Below, in pieces: positions 8,299 through 18,812 of a stretch of DNA of 64,000 nt. Both the position numbers and the translations under genes were made by a program. Position 1 is the stretch's first letter, and each line of letters begins with the position of its first letter. Origin of the DNA: an uncultured Lachnospiraceae bacterium (lineage in GTDB: Bacteria > Bacillota > Clostridia > Lachnospirales > Lachnospiraceae); the NCBI GenBank assembly GCA_944383765.1, contig CALWQT010000005.1, forward strand, positions 62,001-126,000, read 5' to 3'. Under the pieces are notes generated by a model. It had not been told where the DNA came from, did not search any database, and saw nothing but the letters and a program-made list of their open reading frames with translations.

Positions 8299-8943
8299 TT
8301 ATGCTCCTAAAACGGATACAATATCGGTAAACACCTGATCCATATCCTGGGTTCCGTCTACCTCAGCCAATACTCCCGCTTTCTGATAATAATCAATCAG
8401 CGGCTGGGTCTGCTCATGATACACCGTCAGACGGTTCTGAACCGTTTCCGGTTTGTCATCTTCCCTGAGGATCAGTTTTTCTCCACAGACATCACATACG
8501 CCTTCCTGCTTGGGAGCGTTAAATTCCACATGATACGTAGCTCCGCAGTTCACACATGCCCGTCTGCCTCCCATTCTGGAAACAATAGCAGAATCCGGAA
8601 CATCTACATTGATGGCATAATCAATGGCTTCGCCCATCTCAGCTAACGCTTTTGTCAGGCTCTCTGCCTGGGGAATGGTTCTGGGAAAACCGTCCAGCAC
8701 ATAACCGTTAACGCAGTCAGCCTCATGAATCCTGTCCAGCAGCATACCAATGGTGATCTCGTCCGGCACTAGCTGTCCCTGGTCCATGAATGCCTTTGCC
8801 TTCATTCCCAGTTCTGTGCCGCCTTTGATATTGGCACGGAAGATGTCTCCAGTAGAAATATGAGGAATCCCATATTTTTCCGCTATTCTTTTTGCCTGAG
8901 TCCCTTTTCCGGCTCCTGGAGCCCCTAACATAATGATCTTCAT
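8299..8943 (-). CDS. adk: Adenylate kinase, zinc-containing LID
   Basis: 214 residues starting at [14 protein letters not shown] (ATG 8943). It interconverts AMP + ATP and 2 ADP. The P-loop is GAPGAGKG (residues 7-14), followed by the AMP-binding DGFPRT (84-89). The long LID carries C130, C133, C150 and C153, a structural zinc site typical of Gram-positive adenylate kinases. The upstream in-frame ATG at 8976 is rejected, since it falls at the terminator-like hairpin and lacks a ribosome-binding site. Confidence 0.97.
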   Translation of the reverse strand: MKIIMLGAPGAGKGTQAKRIAEKYGIPHISTGDIFRANIKGGTELGMKAKAFMDQGQLVPDEITIGMLLDRIHEADCVNGYVLDGFPRTIPQAESLTKALAEMGEAIDYAINVDVPDSAIVSRMGGRRACVNCGATYHVEFNAPKQEGVCDVCGEKLILREDDKPETVQNRLTVYHEQTQPLIDYYQKAGVLAEVDGTQDMDQVFTDIVSVLGA

Positions 8944-8971
8944 CTGCAAAATACCCCCTTTTTCTATGTGA

Positions 8972-9000
8972 TACAAAAAGAATCCGCCAAGGCGGATTCT
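8972..9000 (-). terminator. Terminator-like hairpin between secY and adk
   Basis: A perfect 10-bp stem (8979-8988 with 8991-9000) is followed on the minus strand by TTTTTG. It is placed inside the spc operon, so it probably acts as a partial terminator or attenuator that lowers adk-map-infA transcription relative to the ribosomal genes. Confidence 0.7.
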
Positions 9001-9076
9001 CTCAGCCGAGCATATTGCGCGTCAACATTCCCCGCCGCGCATACTGGATCCAGGAATATCCCATTCCCGCAATCCA

Positions 9077-9103
9077 GAAGAAACACGCATAGCGTGTTTC
9101 TTC
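9077..9103 (-). other. Perfect 12-bp inverted repeat just after secY
   Basis: 9077-9088 and 9092-9103 are perfect reverse complements with a 3-nt loop, 12 nt beyond the secY stop. No T-run follows, so it is more likely an mRNA 3'-end protector or processing site than a terminator. Confidence 0.5.
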
Positions 9104-9114
9104 AAGCATACTCG

Positions 9115-10437
9115 TTAGTCATTTAAAAATCCCTTGTAATTGCGTACCAGCATCTGTGATTCGATTGCCTTAATGGTTTCCAGGGTTACAGAAACGATAA
9201 TGATAATGGACGTTCCTCCGAATGACAAATGTCCTACCTTAAACACACCGGACACAATAAGAGGAAGGATACATACCAGGATCAATCCTACTGCACCAAT
9301 AAACACCAGGTAATTCAGAATCTGATTCAGATAATCAGAAGTTGGCTTTCCCGGACGGATACCAGGAATAAAGCCGCCTGCCTTCTTCATATTGTTTGCT
9401 ACTTCCAACGGATTGAATGTCACGGAAGTATAGAAGTAAGCAAATACAACGATCAGCGCCACATAAATAATAACTCCCACAGAGTAGACCGGCATTTCCG
9501 GCCGGAACCAGTTACTGGAATTCAGGACTCCAAGGATATGGCCGCCGATTCCCGTTGGCTGCGCGCCAATCAGCTGGGCGATCACCACAGGGAAGGACAT
9601 AATGGAAGATGCAAAGATAACCGGTATTACGCCTGCAGTATTTACCTTTAACGGAATGTTGGTAGACTGTCCGCCAACCATCCGGCGTCCCTGCATCTTT
9701 TTTGAATACTGTACCGGAATTCTTCTCTCACCATCCTGAAGGATGACAACAAAAACTACAACTCCGATAACGATCGCAATAATAATAGCTGTCACAACTG
9801 CAGCTACGCCAATATTCCTGCCTGCAATAAACACGGAATAAAGAGTTGTGACATCTCCAGGAATACTGGATACGATATTGACCAACAGAACGATGGAAAT
9901 ACCATTGCCGATTCCATTCTGGGTGATCCGCTCACCGATCCACATCAGCAGAGCACTTCCTGCTGTCATTCCTGCAATAACAACCAGAACACTCCAGAAA
10001 TTATAATTTACCAGGAGCCCCTGTCTGCCAAACCCGATAGCCATGGCACTGGACTGGATCAGAGCCAGTGCTACGGTCACATAACGGGTATATTCTGCAA
10101 TCTTTTTCCTGCCATCCTCTCCATCTTTCTGCATTTCTTCCAGCTTTGGTATCGCAATAGTAAGAAGCTGCATGATAATGGAAGATGTGATGTACGGGGT
10201 AATGCTCAATGCAAAGATAGACATGTTCGTAAAGGAACCGCCTGTCAGCGCATCGAGAAAGTTAAATGCGTCTCCTGTCTGGGCCAGTTTTGTGAACCAT
10301 TCCTGAATGAAAGCTTTATCCACACCAGGAAGCGGCAGAAGGGAACCGAAACGGATCACCACAAGCATCATAGCCGTATACAGCAGCTTTTTCCGCAGAT
10401 CCGGTACCTTAAACGCATTCTTGATTGTTGTCAACAT
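9115..10437 (-). CDS. secY: Protein translocase subunit SecY
   Basis: 440 residues with about ten membrane segments. It forms the protein-conducting channel with SecE and SecG. Recognisable parts are the N-terminal LRKKLLYTAMMLVVIRFGSL, the plug region near FTNMSIFALSITPYITSSII, the GNGISIVL loop and the cytoplasmic loop PVQYSKKMQGRRMVGGQSTNIPLKVN written here as PVQYSKKM...GGQSTNIPLK. It starts 1 nt after the rplO stop, in the standard spc position. Confidence 0.97.
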   Translation of the reverse strand: MLTTIKNAFKVPDLRKKLLYTAMMLVVIRFGSLLPLPGVDKAFIQEWFTKLAQTGDAFNFLDALTGGSFTNMSIFALSITPYITSSIIMQLLTIAIPKLEEMQKDGEDGRKKIAEYTRYVTVALALIQSSAMAIGFGRQGLLVNYNFWSVLVVIAGMTAGSALLMWIGERITQNGIGNGISIVLLVNIVSSIPGDVTTLYSVFIAGRNIGVAAVVTAIIIAIVIGVVVFVVILQDGERRIPVQYSKKMQGRRMVGGQSTNIPLKVNTAGVIPVIFASSIMSFPVVIAQLIGAQPTGIGGHILGVLNSSNWFRPEMPVYSVGVIIYVALIVVFAYFYTSVTFNPLEVANNMKKAGGFIPGIRPGKPTSDYLNQILNYLVFIGAVGLILVCILPLIVSGVFKVGHLSFGGTSIIIIVSVTLETIKAIESQMLVRNYKGFLND

Positions 10438-10438
10438 A

Positions 10439-10888
10439 TTAGATCACCTCGCAGGTTCCACCTAAAGCCTCAATCTTTGCTTTTGCTCCCTCGCTGAAAG
10501 CATCTGCTTTCACGTTCAGTTTCTTGGTCAGTTCCCCGTTTCCAAGAATCTTTACGCCATCACGGGGATTCTTAACAATACCGCTCTCGATCAGAGTCTC
10601 AACGGTAACTACAGCATCGTTGTCAAATCTCTCAAGGGCGCTCACATTGATTCCAACGATCACTTTTGTATTTCTGTTGGTGAATCCTCTCTTCGGAATA
10701 CGTCTGTATAAAGGCATCTGACCGCCTTCAAAGCCCGGTCTTGTTGCTCCGGAACGAGCTTTCTGACCTTTGTGGCCTTTACCTGCAGTTTTGCCATTGC
10801 CAGAAGCATGGCCACGGCCTCTTCTGAAATTATCGCTGTGTTTAGAACCCTCAGCAGGTCTTAAATTGGATAAATCCATCCTCGGCAC
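10439..10888 (-). CDS. rplO: 50S ribosomal protein L15
   Basis: 149 residues. The Gly/Arg/Lys-rich N-terminal extension ([20 protein letters not shown]) that threads into 23S rRNA and the [16 protein letters not shown] motif are both clear. It is a late assembly protein near the peptidyl transferase centre. It is followed by secY with a 1-nt gap. Confidence 0.97.
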   Translation of the reverse strand: MPRMDLSNLRPAEGSKHSDNFRRGRGHASGNGKTAGKGHKGQKARSGATRPGFEGGQMPLYRRIPKRGFTNRNTKVIVGINVSALERFDNDAVVTVETLIESGIVKNPRDGVKILGNGELTKKLNVKADAFSEGAKAKIEALGGTCEVI

Positions 10889-10902
10889 CTCCTAACTTTA
10901 TC

Positions 10903-11085
10903 TTAAACTTCTTCTACTTTTACTAAGTGTCTGACACTCTGAATCATACCTCTGACAGCCGCGTTGTCGGGCATTTCAACCGTTTTGTAAAGCTTTTTCA
11001 GGCCAAGGGCCTCTACGGTTGCTTTCTGCTTCGGAACTGCGCCAATCGGAGACTTAACTAATGTGATTTTTAACTTTTCTGCCAT
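10903..11085 (-). CDS. rpmD: 50S ribosomal protein L30
   Basis: 60 residues, the normal short bacterial form. [10 protein letters not shown] and the C-terminal [14 protein letters not shown] signatures are present. It lies between rpsE and rplO, each separated by about 15 nt that holds the Shine-Dalgarno sequence. Confidence 0.96.
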   Translation of the reverse strand: MAEKLKITLVKSPIGAVPKQKATVEALGLKKLYKTVEMPDNAAVRGMIQSVRHLVKVEEV

Positions 11086-11100
11086 TTTTTATTCTCCTCC

Positions 11101-11610
11101 TTAGCCTAAAATTTCTTCTACAGATTTGCCGCGAAGTCTTGCAACTTCCTCCGGCGTCTTCATCTGGGTAAGACCCTGAAGAGTTGCCAGAACTACGTTG
11201 GTCTTATTGTTGGAACCAAGGGATTTAGTACGAATGTTCTTAATTCCTGCAAGCTCCAGTACGGAACGTGCCGGACCTCCTGCGATGATACCAGTACCTT
11301 CCGGAGCTCTCTTCAGAAGCACATTAGCGCTGCCGAACTTGCCCAGGAAGTCGTGGGGTACGCTGTTATTTTCGTCCATCGGGATCTCGATCAGGTTCTT
11401 AGCAGCTGCTTCTTTTCCTTTACGGATTGCTTCCGGAACTTCGCCTGCCTTACCAAGGCCTGCGCCTACATGTCCATTGCCATCGCCTACAACTACTAAA
11501 GCAGAGAATCTCATGGTACGTCCACCTTTAACAGTCTTGGATACACGCTTGATGGCAACAACTTTGTCGTTTAACTCAAACTGACTTGCATCAATGATTG
11601 TACGTTTCAT
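11101..11610 (-). CDS. rpsE: 30S ribosomal protein S5
   Basis: 169 residues. The double-stranded RNA-binding N-terminal domain ([20 protein letters not shown]) and the [17 protein letters not shown] motif are present. S5 affects decoding accuracy and helicase activity at mRNA entry. The order rplR-rpsE-rpmD is canonical. Confidence 0.97.
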   Translation of the reverse strand: MKRTIIDASQFELNDKVVAIKRVSKTVKGGRTMRFSALVVVGDGNGHVGAGLGKAGEVPEAIRKGKEAAAKNLIEIPMDENNSVPHDFLGKFGSANVLLKRAPEGTGIIAGGPARSVLELAGIKNIRTKSLGSNNKTNVVLATLQGLTQMKTPEEVARLRGKSVEEILG

Positions 11611-11630
11611 GCTGTGTGTTCTCCTCTCTA

Positions 11631-11999
11631 CTAGAATTCCAGTCCAGCTTCTCTAGCAGCGTCTGCTAAAGCTTTGACTTTACCATGATATATAAATCCG
11701 CCTCTATCAAAGACAACGGTGTTGATACCTTTCTCCAGTGCTCTCTTAGCAACTAAGGTTCCCACGTAAGCGGCAGCTTCCACATTATCTGTGTATTTCA
11801 ATTCTGCCTTTACTGCCTTCTCTGCTGTTGAAGCAGCCACTAAAGTATTACCAACTGTGTCGTCAATAATTTGAGCATACATATGATTATTACTTCTGAA
11901 CACTGCCAGACGCGGTCTCTCTGCAGTACCTGCAAAACGATTGCGTAATCTGGTGTGTTTTTTAACGCGAACTTCGCTTCTTGACTGTTTACTAACCAT
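11631..11999 (-). CDS. rplR: 50S ribosomal protein L18
   Basis: 122 residues. It binds 5S rRNA with L5 and L25. The family features [30 protein letters not shown] and the C-terminal [26 protein letters not shown] are visible in segments. Spacing to rplF is 17 nt. Confidence 0.97.
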   Translation of the reverse strand: MVSKQSRSEVRVKKHTRLRNRFAGTAERPRLAVFRSNNHMYAQIIDDTVGNTLVAASTAEKAVKAELKYTDNVEAAAYVGTLVAKRALEKGINTVVFDRGGFIYHGKVKALADAAREAGLEF

Positions 12000-12016
12000 T
12001 TTTACACTCTCCTTAC

Positions 12017-12559
12017 TTATTTCTTACCAGTCTTACCAACTTTACGTCTGATCACTTCATCAGCATATTTGATTCCCTTGCCCTTATACGGCTCAGGTCT
12101 TCTCTTGTCTCTGATTTCAGCAGCGTACTGGCCAACTTTTTCTTTACTGATACCCTTAACTGTAATCTTGTTCTGTCCGTCCAGAACGGTCTCAATACCT
12201 TCCGGATCTTCCATCTCTACCGGATGGGAGTAGCCCAGGTTCAGAACCAGCTTCTTGCCCTGCTTAGCTGCTCTGTAACCTACACCGTTTACTTCCAGAA
12301 CTTTCTCATATCCTTCGGTTACACCGTGGATCATATTTGCAATCAAGGTTCTTGTCAGACCGTGTAAGGATTTCATCTTCTTTAAGTCGCTCGGTCTGGT
12401 TACTACGATATGACCATCTTCTTCTTTGATTGTCATCTCAGCGGGTAATACTCTTTCGAGAGTTCCCTTCGGACCTTTTACAGTCACTTTGTTGTCTTCT
12501 GCGATTGTTACAGTTACTCCTGCCGGAATCGCGATTGGCATTCTTCCGATACGTGACAT
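12017..12559 (-). CDS. rplF: 50S ribosomal protein L6
   Basis: 180 residues made of the two duplicated L6 domains. It starts MSRIGRMPI and carries the C-terminal signature [16 protein letters not shown], near the factor-binding site. The 72-nt gap before it, after rpsH, holds an 8-bp hairpin (12591-12598 with 12603-12610), an unusual feature inside this compact operon. Confidence 0.97.
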   Translation of the reverse strand: MSRIGRMPIAIPAGVTVTIAEDNKVTVKGPKGTLERVLPAEMTIKEEDGHIVVTRPSDLKKMKSLHGLTRTLIANMIHGVTEGYEKVLEVNGVGYRAAKQGKKLVLNLGYSHPVEMEDPEGIETVLDGQNKITVKGISKEKVGQYAAEIRDKRRPEPYKGKGIKYADEVIRRKVGKTGKK

Positions 12560-12631
12560 GATGCCATTTACCTCCTACTTAAATTTTCGGAAAGGACGTT
12601 GGCGTCCTTTCTGTTTTCAGTTTCTATCAGA

Positions 12632-13033
12632 TTACCAAACAAATGCAAGCACTTCTCCGCCTACACCAAGTTTTCTGGCTTCCTTATCTGTGATCACGCC
12701 CTGGTTGGTAGAAACAATTGCGATTCCCAGTCCGCCCAGAACCTTCGGCATATCCTCGCTGCCAGCGTATACACGTAAGCCTGGCTTGGAGATTTTCTTG
12801 ATACCGGTGATGATCTTTTCATTCTTATCTTTGCCATATTTCAGAGTGATGCGAATTGTTTTGAATGCGCCATCTTCAACAATGTCATATTTCTGGATAT
12901 AGCCTTCCTTAACCAAGATATCAGCGATAGCTAATTTCATTTTGGAAGAAGGTACATCTACTGTATCGTGTTTTGCAGTATTTGCATTACGGATTCTTGT
13001 AAGCATATCTGCAATCGGATCGCTCATAGTCAT
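12632..13033 (-). CDS. rpsH: 30S ribosomal protein S8
   Basis: 133 residues. N-terminal [15 protein letters not shown] and the C-terminal [20 protein letters not shown] are family signatures. S8 is a primary 16S binder, and in enterobacteria it is the translational repressor of the spc operon; whether that holds here cannot be seen. Confidence 0.97.
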   Translation of the reverse strand: MTMSDPIADMLTRIRNANTAKHDTVDVPSSKMKLAIADILVKEGYIQKYDIVEDGAFKTIRITLKYGKDKNEKIITGIKKISKPGLRVYAGSEDMPKVLGGLGIAIVSTNQGVITDKEARKLGVGGEVLAFVW

Positions 13034-13123
13034 TTTGATTTGCCTCCTTTTTCATCAATCATGTTATATCCGGGAATTATCCACTTAACCAGGTTTTATA
13101 AAACCCAGTCAAGTGTGCAATGC

Positions 13124-13309
13124 TTACCAGCTTGCTTTCTTAACGCCCGGGATCTGGCCCTTATATGCTAATTCACGGAAGCAAATTCTGCAAATTCCGT
13201 ATTTTCTCAAATATGCGTGCGGACGGCCGCAAATTCTGCAGCGGGTATATTCTCTGGTGGAGAACTTTGCGTTACGCTGCTGTTTGATTTTCATTGAAGT
13301 CTTAGCCAT
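13124..13309 (-). CDS. rpsN: 30S ribosomal protein S14, zinc-binding form
   Basis: 61 residues. The C-x2-C...C-x2-C zinc finger is explicit ([20 protein letters not shown]). This is the short zinc-dependent S14 typical of the Firmicutes spc operon, as opposed to the longer zinc-free paralogue induced by zinc starvation. Confidence 0.97.
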   Translation of the reverse strand: MAKTSMKIKQQRNAKFSTREYTRCRICGRPHAYLRKYGICRICFRELAYKGQIPGVKKASW

Positions 13310-13324
13310 TGATAAATCCTCCTA

Positions 13325-13864
13325 TTATTTTGCAAATGGCATATTGAATAATGTCAAAAGTTCACGAGCTTCCTCATCCGTCTTAGCCGTGGTAACGAAG
13401 ATAACATCCATACCTCTTACCTTGTCAACTTTATCGTATTCAATCTCAGGGAAGATTAACTGCTCTTTGATACCAAGGGCATAGTTTCCTCTGCCGTCGA
13501 ATGCGTTAGGATTTACACCGCGGAAGTCACGTACACGAGGCAGAGCCAGGTTAATCAGACGATCTGCAAACTCATACATCTTCTCACCACGAAGAGTAAC
13601 TTTACATCCAATCGCCATACCTTCTCTGATCTTGAAGTTAGCCACAGACTTCTTTGCCTTTGTGAGCACTGCCTTCTGTCCGGAGATGATCTCCAAATCT
13701 CTTACTGCAGAGTCCAGGACTTTTGCGTTGTCTTTCGCTTCACCAACACCCATGTTGATAACGATCTTGTCTAACTTCGGCACTTCCATGATGTTCTTAT
13801 AACCGAATTTTTTCATCATAGCGTCTACGATTTCGCTCTGATACATTTCTTTTAATCTAGCCAA
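13325..13864 (-). CDS. rplE: 50S ribosomal protein L5
   Basis: 179 residues. It binds 5S rRNA and touches the P-site tRNA. The motif [13 protein letters not shown] and the C-terminal [18 protein letters not shown] are diagnostic. It lies between rplX and rpsN with gaps under 25 nt. Confidence 0.97.
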   Translation of the reverse strand: MARLKEMYQSEIVDAMMKKFGYKNIMEVPKLDKIVINMGVGEAKDNAKVLDSAVRDLEIISGQKAVLTKAKKSVANFKIREGMAIGCKVTLRGEKMYEFADRLINLALPRVRDFRGVNPNAFDGRGNYALGIKEQLIFPEIEYDKVDKVRGMDVIFVTTAKTDEEARELLTLFNMPFAK

Positions 13865-13887
13865 CTTTCTGTTCCTCCTCTCTGCAA

Positions 13888-14193
13888 TTAGTCGATTACC
13901 TTACCAGTTTTCTTGGCAACGCGGACTTTCTTTCCGTCCTCTACCTTGAATCCCACTCTGGTAGCTACTCCGTCTACAACCAGCATTACGTTGGAAATGT
14001 CAATCGGAGCCTCTTTGTGAGTGATGCCGCCCTGAGGATTGCCTGCGCTGGGCTTTGCGTGCTTGGTAACCATGTTGCAGCCCTCTACCAGAACTTTGTT
14101 GTTCTTCATATCAACACGAAGAACTTTACCCTGTTTGTCTTTATCTTTACCTGCGATTACTTTGACTAAATCGTCTTTTTTAATTTTATGCAC
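13888..14193 (-). CDS. rplX: 50S ribosomal protein L24
   Basis: 101 residues. The KOW motif ([20 protein letters not shown]) initiates 23S rRNA assembly. The start is a GTG at 14193, 8 nt after AGGAGG. The upstream in-frame ATG (14235) lies inside rplN and is rejected; the chosen length matches the family. Confidence 0.95.
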   Translation of the reverse strand: MHKIKKDDLVKVIAGKDKDKQGKVLRVDMKNNKVLVEGCNMVTKHAKPSAGNPQGGITHKEAPIDISNVMLVVDGVATRVGFKVEDGKKVRVAKKTGKVID

Positions 14194-14206
14194 AGTGGAT
14201 ACCTCC

Positions 14207-14575
14207 TTACAGTACTTCCGGAGCCAGGGAAACAATCTTCATGAACTGCTTCTCTCTCAACTCTCTTGCAACTGGCCCAAAGATACGGGTTCCTCTCGGA
14301 GTCTTATCGTCTTTGATAATTACTGCAGCGTTCTCATCAAATTTGATATAGGAACCGTCTTTACGGCGAGCACCTTTAACCGTACGAACAACTACGGCCT
14401 TCACAACATCGCCCTTCTTTACAACACCGCCTGGTGTTGCGTCTTTTACGGAAGCAACGATTATATCACCAATATTAGCATACCTTCTGGTAGAACCGCC
14501 CATAACACGGATGCAAAGAAGTTCTTTTGCACCAGTATTGTCGGCAACCTTAAGTCTGGTTTCCTGCTGAATCAT
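14207..14575 (-). CDS. rplN: 50S ribosomal protein L14
   Basis: 122 residues starting [18 protein letters not shown]. The conserved [15 protein letters not shown] and the C-terminal [16 protein letters not shown] are present. It lies at the subunit interface, in standard order between rpsQ and rplX. Confidence 0.97.
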   Translation of the reverse strand: MIQQETRLKVADNTGAKELLCIRVMGGSTRRYANIGDIIVASVKDATPGGVVKKGDVVKAVVVRTVKGARRKDGSYIKFDENAAVIIKDDKTPRGTRIFGPVARELREKQFMKIVSLAPEVL

Positions 14576-14599
14576 GCCTATACTCCTTCCTGGACTAAA

Positions 14600-14854
14600 T
14601 TATCTTGCCTTTTCGATAATCTCAACAAGTCTCCATCTCTTATCCTTGGACAGCGGTCTTGTTTCCATTACCTTCACGATATCGCCAATGCCGCACTCAT
14701 TGTTCTCGTCGTGCGCTTTTAATTTGTAAGTTCTCTTTACGATCTTACCGATTACCGGATGTTTTACATGGTTCTCGATTGCTACAACGATGGTCTTATC
14801 CATCTTGTCGCTTACCACTTTACCGGTACGGGTTTTTCTCAAATTTCTTTCCAC
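14600..14854 (-). CDS. rpsQ: 30S ribosomal protein S17
   Basis: 84 residues with an OB-fold. [20 protein letters not shown] and the [14 protein letters not shown] segment identify it. It is one of the primary binders of the 16S 5' domain. Confidence 0.97.
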   Translation of the reverse strand: MERNLRKTRTGKVVSDKMDKTIVVAIENHVKHPVIGKIVKRTYKLKAHDENNECGIGDIVKVMETRPLSKDKRWRLVEIIEKAR

Positions 14855-14893
14855 GGTAGTAATCTCCTTTCAAATGATTGTCACGAAGAAGTC

Positions 14894-15100
14894 CTACGCT
14901 AACTTGGATTTCTCAGTGATAACAGTCTGGATGCGAGCGATGTTCTTGCGAACCTCTTTGATTCTGCTGGTGTTATCTAACTGATTGGTAGCGTTCTGGA
15001 ATCTTAAATTGAAAAGTTCTTTCTTAGCAGCTACTAATTCTTCGTTTAACTCTGCAGCTGATTTTGCCTTTAAATCTTCCACATACTTATTAATTTTCAC
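14894..15100 (-). CDS. rpmC: 50S ribosomal protein L29
   Basis: 68 residues, two long helices at the tunnel exit, where it helps dock trigger factor and SRP. A GTG at 15100 is the likely start, with AGGCGG 8 nt upstream. The alternative GTG at 15109 would sit almost on the ribosome-binding site. The 5' end overlaps rplP by 11 nt, which implies coupling. Confidence 0.94.
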   Translation of the reverse strand: MKINKYVEDLKAKSAAELNEELVAAKKELFNLRFQNATNQLDNTSRIKEVRKNIARIQTVITEKSKLA

Positions 15101-15527
15101 TGTTATCACCGCCTTCTAAATCTGCTTTAGAAACAATCTTACATTTGCATGGTAACTTGTGCATAGCAAGACGCAATGCTTCGCGTGCCGTTTCTTCCGG
15201 TACACCGGCAATCTCGAACATTACGCGGCCCGGTTTTACTACTGCTACCCAGTACTCCAGAGCACCTTTACCGGAACCCATACGAGTTTCAGCCGGTTTT
15301 GCAGTTACAGGCTTATCCGGGAAAATCTTGATCCAAACTTTACCGCCACGTTTGATGTAACGTGTCATAGCGATACGGGCTGCTTCAATCTGATTGGATT
15401 TGATCCAGCAAGGCTCTGTAGCCACCAGACCAAACTCACCGTTGGAAATCTTATTTCCTCTTAACGCCTTACCTGCCATGGAACCACGGAACTGTTTACG
15501 GCGTTTTACTCTCTTAGGCATTAACAT
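15090..15527 (-). CDS. rplP: 50S ribosomal protein L16
   Basis: 145 residues from [15 protein letters not shown]. It is needed for the A-site side of the peptidyl transferase centre. Its ATG overlaps the rpsC stop in a TAATG junction, and its 3' end overlaps rpmC. Family motifs [11 protein letters not shown] and [18 protein letters not shown] are intact. Confidence 0.97.
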   Translation of the reverse strand: MLMPKRVKRRKQFRGSMAGKALRGNKISNGEFGLVATEPCWIKSNQIEAARIAMTRYIKRGGKVWIKIFPDKPVTAKPAETRMGSGKGALEYWVAVVKPGRVMFEIAGVPEETAREALRLAMHKLPCKCKIVSKADLEGGDNSEN

Positions 15528-16183
15528 TATTTATCGCTCCCTTCCTTGTTTCCTTTAGTAGGAAGTACCTCGCCCTTGTAGACCCAAACCTTTACGCCGA
15601 TCTTGCCGTAGGTGGTGTCTGCCTCAGCGAAACCATAGTCAATATCTGCTCTTAATGTCTGTAACGGGATTGTTCCCTCGCTGTAGAACTCTGTACGAGC
15701 CATATCAGCTCCGCCAAGACGTCCTGCTACTGCTGTCTTAATACCCTTAACGCCAGCTTTCATGGATCTGGACATGGTGGACTTCATAGCACGTCTGAAG
15801 GAAACACGGTTTTCCAGCTGCTGAGCGATAGACTCTGCAACCAGCTGAGCATCTCTGTCCGGTCTCTTTACTTCACGGATATCAATGAAAAGCTTCTTAT
15901 TGGTCAGCTTCTGAACCTCAACTTTTAATTTCTCGATCTCAGAACCGCCCTTACCGATTACTACGCCCGGTTTAGCTGTATAGATGATAACTCTTACTCT
16001 GTCAGATGCACGTTCAATCTCGATCTTGGAGATACCGGCGCTGTACAGTTTCTTTTTCAGGAATGTTCTGATGTTGTAGTCCTCTACCAGGCAGTCTGCA
16101 AAATCAGCTTCCGCATACCACTTGGAGTCCCAGTCTTTAATAACACCGACTCTAAGGCCGTGTGGATTAACTTTCTGTCCCAT
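15527..16183 (-). CDS. rpsC: 30S ribosomal protein S3
   Basis: 218 residues. The type II KH domain is visible ([20 protein letters not shown]), as is the C-terminal S3 domain with [17 protein letters not shown]. It lies at the mRNA entry channel. The stop overlaps the rplP start by 1 nt. Confidence 0.97.
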   Translation of the reverse strand: MGQKVNPHGLRVGVIKDWDSKWYAEADFADCLVEDYNIRTFLKKKLYSAGISKIEIERASDRVRVIIYTAKPGVVIGKGGSEIEKLKVEVQKLTNKKLFIDIREVKRPDRDAQLVAESIAQQLENRVSFRRAMKSTMSRSMKAGVKGIKTAVAGRLGGADMARTEFYSEGTIPLQTLRADIDYGFAEADTTYGKIGVKVWVYKGEVLPTKGNKEGSDK

Positions 16184-16192
16184 AATTGCCTC

Positions 16193-16579
16193 CTATCTCT
16201 CATTCAGCACGATTGTGATGTGGCTCATTCTCTTCTCGATCCGGTAAGCCCTACCCTGTGCTCTCGGTTTTACTCTCTTCATGGTCGGTCCCTTGTTTGC
16301 GTAACACTCCTCTACATACAGGTTCTCCGCGCTCATGTTGTTGTTATTCTCAGCGTTAGCAATTGCTGATTCCAGCAATTTCTTAATTAAAGAAGAAGCA
16401 TATCTGGGATTGTAGGTCACAATACCAAGTGCTGTCTGTACATCTTTGCCTCTGATGGCATCTAATACGAAGCACGCTTTCTGAACAGACACTCTTGCGT
16501 AAGATAACTTTGCGCTCGGTCTGGTGTCCTTCTTAGCGTTTCTCTCTCTCTTAATCTGGGCTCTATGTCCTTTAGCCAT
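16193..16579 (-). CDS. rplV: 50S ribosomal protein L22
   Basis: 128 residues. Its beta hairpin lines the exit tunnel, where it can influence macrolide binding. The C-terminal KRVKPRAQGRAYRIEKRMSH is diagnostic. It is separated from rpsC by 9 nt. Confidence 0.97.
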   Translation of the reverse strand: MAKGHRAQIKRERNAKKDTRPSAKLSYARVSVQKACFVLDAIRGKDVQTALGIVTYNPRYASSLIKKLLESAIANAENNNNMSAENLYVEECYANKGPTMKRVKPRAQGRAYRIEKRMSHITIVLNER

Positions 16580-16609
16580 TGCTAAAAACCTCCTTTCAAA
16601 GTGTCTTGA

Positions 16610-16891
16610 TTACTTACGTCCGGATTTCTTCTCGTCTTTTCCGTGGCCTCTGTAAGTTCTGGTGGCAACGAACTCACCCAGTTTATGTCCAACCATATCC
16701 TCGGTCACATATACCGGAACGTGCTTTCTGCCATCGTGAACTGCGATTGTATGTCCAACCATCTGCGGGAAGATTGTGGAACGGCGGGACCAGGTCTTGA
16801 TTACCTGTTTCTGTCCTGCCTCGTTCATAGCGTCCACTTTCTTCAGCAAGTGAGCGTCTGCAAATGGTCCTTTTTTTAATGAACGTGCCAT
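16610..16891 (-). CDS. rpsS: 30S ribosomal protein S19
   Basis: 93 residues, starting [18 protein letters not shown], with [20 protein letters not shown] and [14 protein letters not shown] motifs. It sits in the 30S head near S13. Confidence 0.97.
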   Translation of the reverse strand: MARSLKKGPFADAHLLKKVDAMNEAGQKQVIKTWSRRSTIFPQMVGHTIAVHDGRKHVPVYVTEDMVGHKLGEFVATRTYRGHGKDEKKSGRK

Positions 16892-16910
16892 AAGGTTAAG
16901 CCTCCTTCAA

Positions 16911-17756
16911 TTATTTAATGGTCTTGCCGTCGCGTCTTCTTACGATCAACTTGTTAGACTGCTTGTTTTTCTTTCTGGTCTTTAAGCCAAGTGCCGGCTT
17001 GCCCCATGGTGTGCAAGGACCTGGACGGCCGATACCGGTCTTACCTTCACCACCACCGTGTGGATGGTCATTCGGGTTCATAACGGAACCGCGGACTGTA
17101 GGTCTGATACCCATATGACGTTTTCTACCAGCCTTACCGATGTTGATCAGGTTGTGCTCGCCGTTTCCTACCACGCCGATGGTTGCACGGCAGATGATCG
17201 GAACCATTCTCATTTCACCTGAAGGAAGTCTTAAAGTTGCATATTTGCCTTCTTTTGCCATCAGCTGTGCTCCGTTACCAGCAGAACGAACCAGCTGACC
17301 GCCGCGGCCCGGATACATCTCAACATTGTGTACCTGAGCACCTACCGGAATCTGAGCCAGTGGCAGGCAGTTTCCTACTTTAGCTTCTGCATTCTCACCG
17401 CTCATAACTTTCATACCAACTGTCAGACCTGCAGGAGCAAGGATGTATGCTTTCTCGCCATCTGCATAGCAGATCAGAGCGATGTTTGCAGTTCTGTTCG
17501 GATCGTATTCGATACCGATTACAGTTGCCGGAATACCGTCTTTTTTATTTCTCTTGAAATCAATAACTCTGTATTTTCTTCTGGAACCACCGCCGTGGTG
17601 TCTTACTGTGATCTTACCCTGATTATTACGTCCTGCATTTTTCTTCAGAGAAGTAAGCAGGGATTTCTCCGGAACTGTCTTTGTGATCTCACCGAAATCA
17701 GAACCGGTCATATGCCTTCTGGAAGGTGTATATGGGTTATATGTTTTGATTCCCAT
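16911..17756 (-). CDS. rplB: 50S ribosomal protein L2
   Basis: 281 residues. It is needed for peptidyl transferase and subunit joining. The conserved histidine loop ([19 protein letters not shown]) and [13 protein letters not shown] are present. The 109-nt gap upstream, after rplW, is one of the larger gaps in the operon. It contains a short GC-rich hairpin-forming stretch but no clear promoter. Confidence 0.97.
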   Translation of the reverse strand: MGIKTYNPYTPSRRHMTGSDFGEITKTVPEKSLLTSLKKNAGRNNQGKITVRHHGGGSRRKYRVIDFKRNKKDGIPATVIGIEYDPNRTANIALICYADGEKAYILAPAGLTVGMKVMSGENAEAKVGNCLPLAQIPVGAQVHNVEMYPGRGGQLVRSAGNGAQLMAKEGKYATLRLPSGEMRMVPIICRATIGVVGNGEHNLINIGKAGRKRHMGIRPTVRGSVMNPNDHPHGGGEGKTGIGRPGPCTPWGKPALGLKTRKKNKQSNKLIVRRRDGKTIK

Positions 17757-17865
17757 TGTTGTCTCCTTTCATGCTAGGCGGAGTATCAACGCCGCCTGGC
17801 GTTTCTTGTTTATTCATCACGGCTCAAGACGCCGTATAGTTTTTCTTCCGGAGCTTTGCCTAAGC

Positions 17866-18165
17866 TTACAGCCCCTGGAAGATCTCGATGTCCTTGCTGT
17901 CCTCAGTCAGCTTTACGATAGCTTTCTTGGTTTTTGCTGTCTTTCCGAAAGTCATTCCTCTTCTTTTGGTCTTTCCATCCATGTTCATGGTGTTTACGGA
18001 AGCCACTTTCGTTCCCGGGAACATTTTCTCAACAGCTTCTTTGATCATAGCTTTGTTTGCTTCCGGATGAACCAGGAAGGTGTATTTCTTCTCAGACATA
18101 GCGTTCATACTCTTCTCAGTAACTACCGGTTTGAGGATTACGTCAAAATACTGTACATTTGCCAT
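17866..18165 (-). CDS. rplW: 50S ribosomal protein L23
   Basis: 99 residues. It is a docking site at the tunnel exit for trigger factor and [16 protein letters not shown] and [15 protein letters not shown] are family motifs. Its ATG overlaps the rplD stop (TAATG). Confidence 0.96.
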   Translation of the reverse strand: MANVQYFDVILKPVVTEKSMNAMSEKKYTFLVHPEANKAMIKEAVEKMFPGTKVASVNTMNMDGKTKRRGMTFGKTAKTKKAIVKLTEDSKDIEIFQGL

Positions 18166-18785
18166 TATGCGTACACCTCCTCGATTGCTGCAACAGCTGC
18201 CTTTGTAGCAACTACTGTGTTATATTTTAAGATATCATATACATTAATGGTGCTCACAGATGCAGTCTTTACATCTGCTACGTTTCTTGCAGACTTCACA
18301 ACGTTATCGCTGCCCTCGCCAAGAACTACCAGTGCCTTAGCTACGTTCAGGTTCTTCATAACGTTTACGAAATTCTTAGTCTTGATCTCACCGAAGTTCA
18401 TCTCATCAACTACGATGAATTTACCCTCCTGAACTCTGCTGGTCAGAGCGGACTTAAGAGCCAGTCTCTTTTCCTTCTTGTTCAGTCTGATGGTGTAATC
18501 TCTTGGAGTAGGAGCGAATACTACGCCGCCGCCTGTCCACTGAGGAGCTCTGGTTGAACCCTGTCTTGCATGACCGGTTCCTTTCTGTCTCCACGGTTTT
18601 CTTCCGCCGCCGGATACCTCAGCGCGGGTTTTTGCCTTCTGTGTACCCTGACGTTTATTTGCAAGCTGTGCAACCACTGCGAGATGTACCAGATGCTCAT
18701 TTACATTCACACCGAATACAGCATCGTTCAGTTCTAATGTGCCAACTTCTTTGCCTTCCATATTAAAAACGGATACGTTTGCCAT
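18165..18785 (-). CDS. rplD: 50S ribosomal protein L4
   Basis: 206 residues. The extended tunnel loop is visible ([20 protein letters not shown]...GSTRAP). In several bacteria L4 also represses its own S10 operon through the rpsJ leader, which makes the structured leader at 19902-20127 relevant. Confidence 0.97.
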   Translation of the reverse strand: MANVSVFNMEGKEVGTLELNDAVFGVNVNEHLVHLAVVAQLANKRQGTQKAKTRAEVSGGGRKPWRQKGTGHARQGSTRAPQWTGGGVVFAPTPRDYTIRLNKKEKRLALKSALTSRVQEGKFIVVDEMNFGEIKTKNFVNVMKNLNVAKALVVLGEGSDNVVKSARNVADVKTASVSTINVYDILKYNTVVATKAAVAAIEEVYA

Positions 18786-18812
18786 TTCTTTGTTCCTCCT
18801 TTCCTATAAAAC

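Noticed and set aside
14194..14235. Upstream ATG start for rplX giving 115 residues
   Set aside because: It lies inside rplN, and the GTG at 14193 has an ideal ribosome-binding site and gives the family length.
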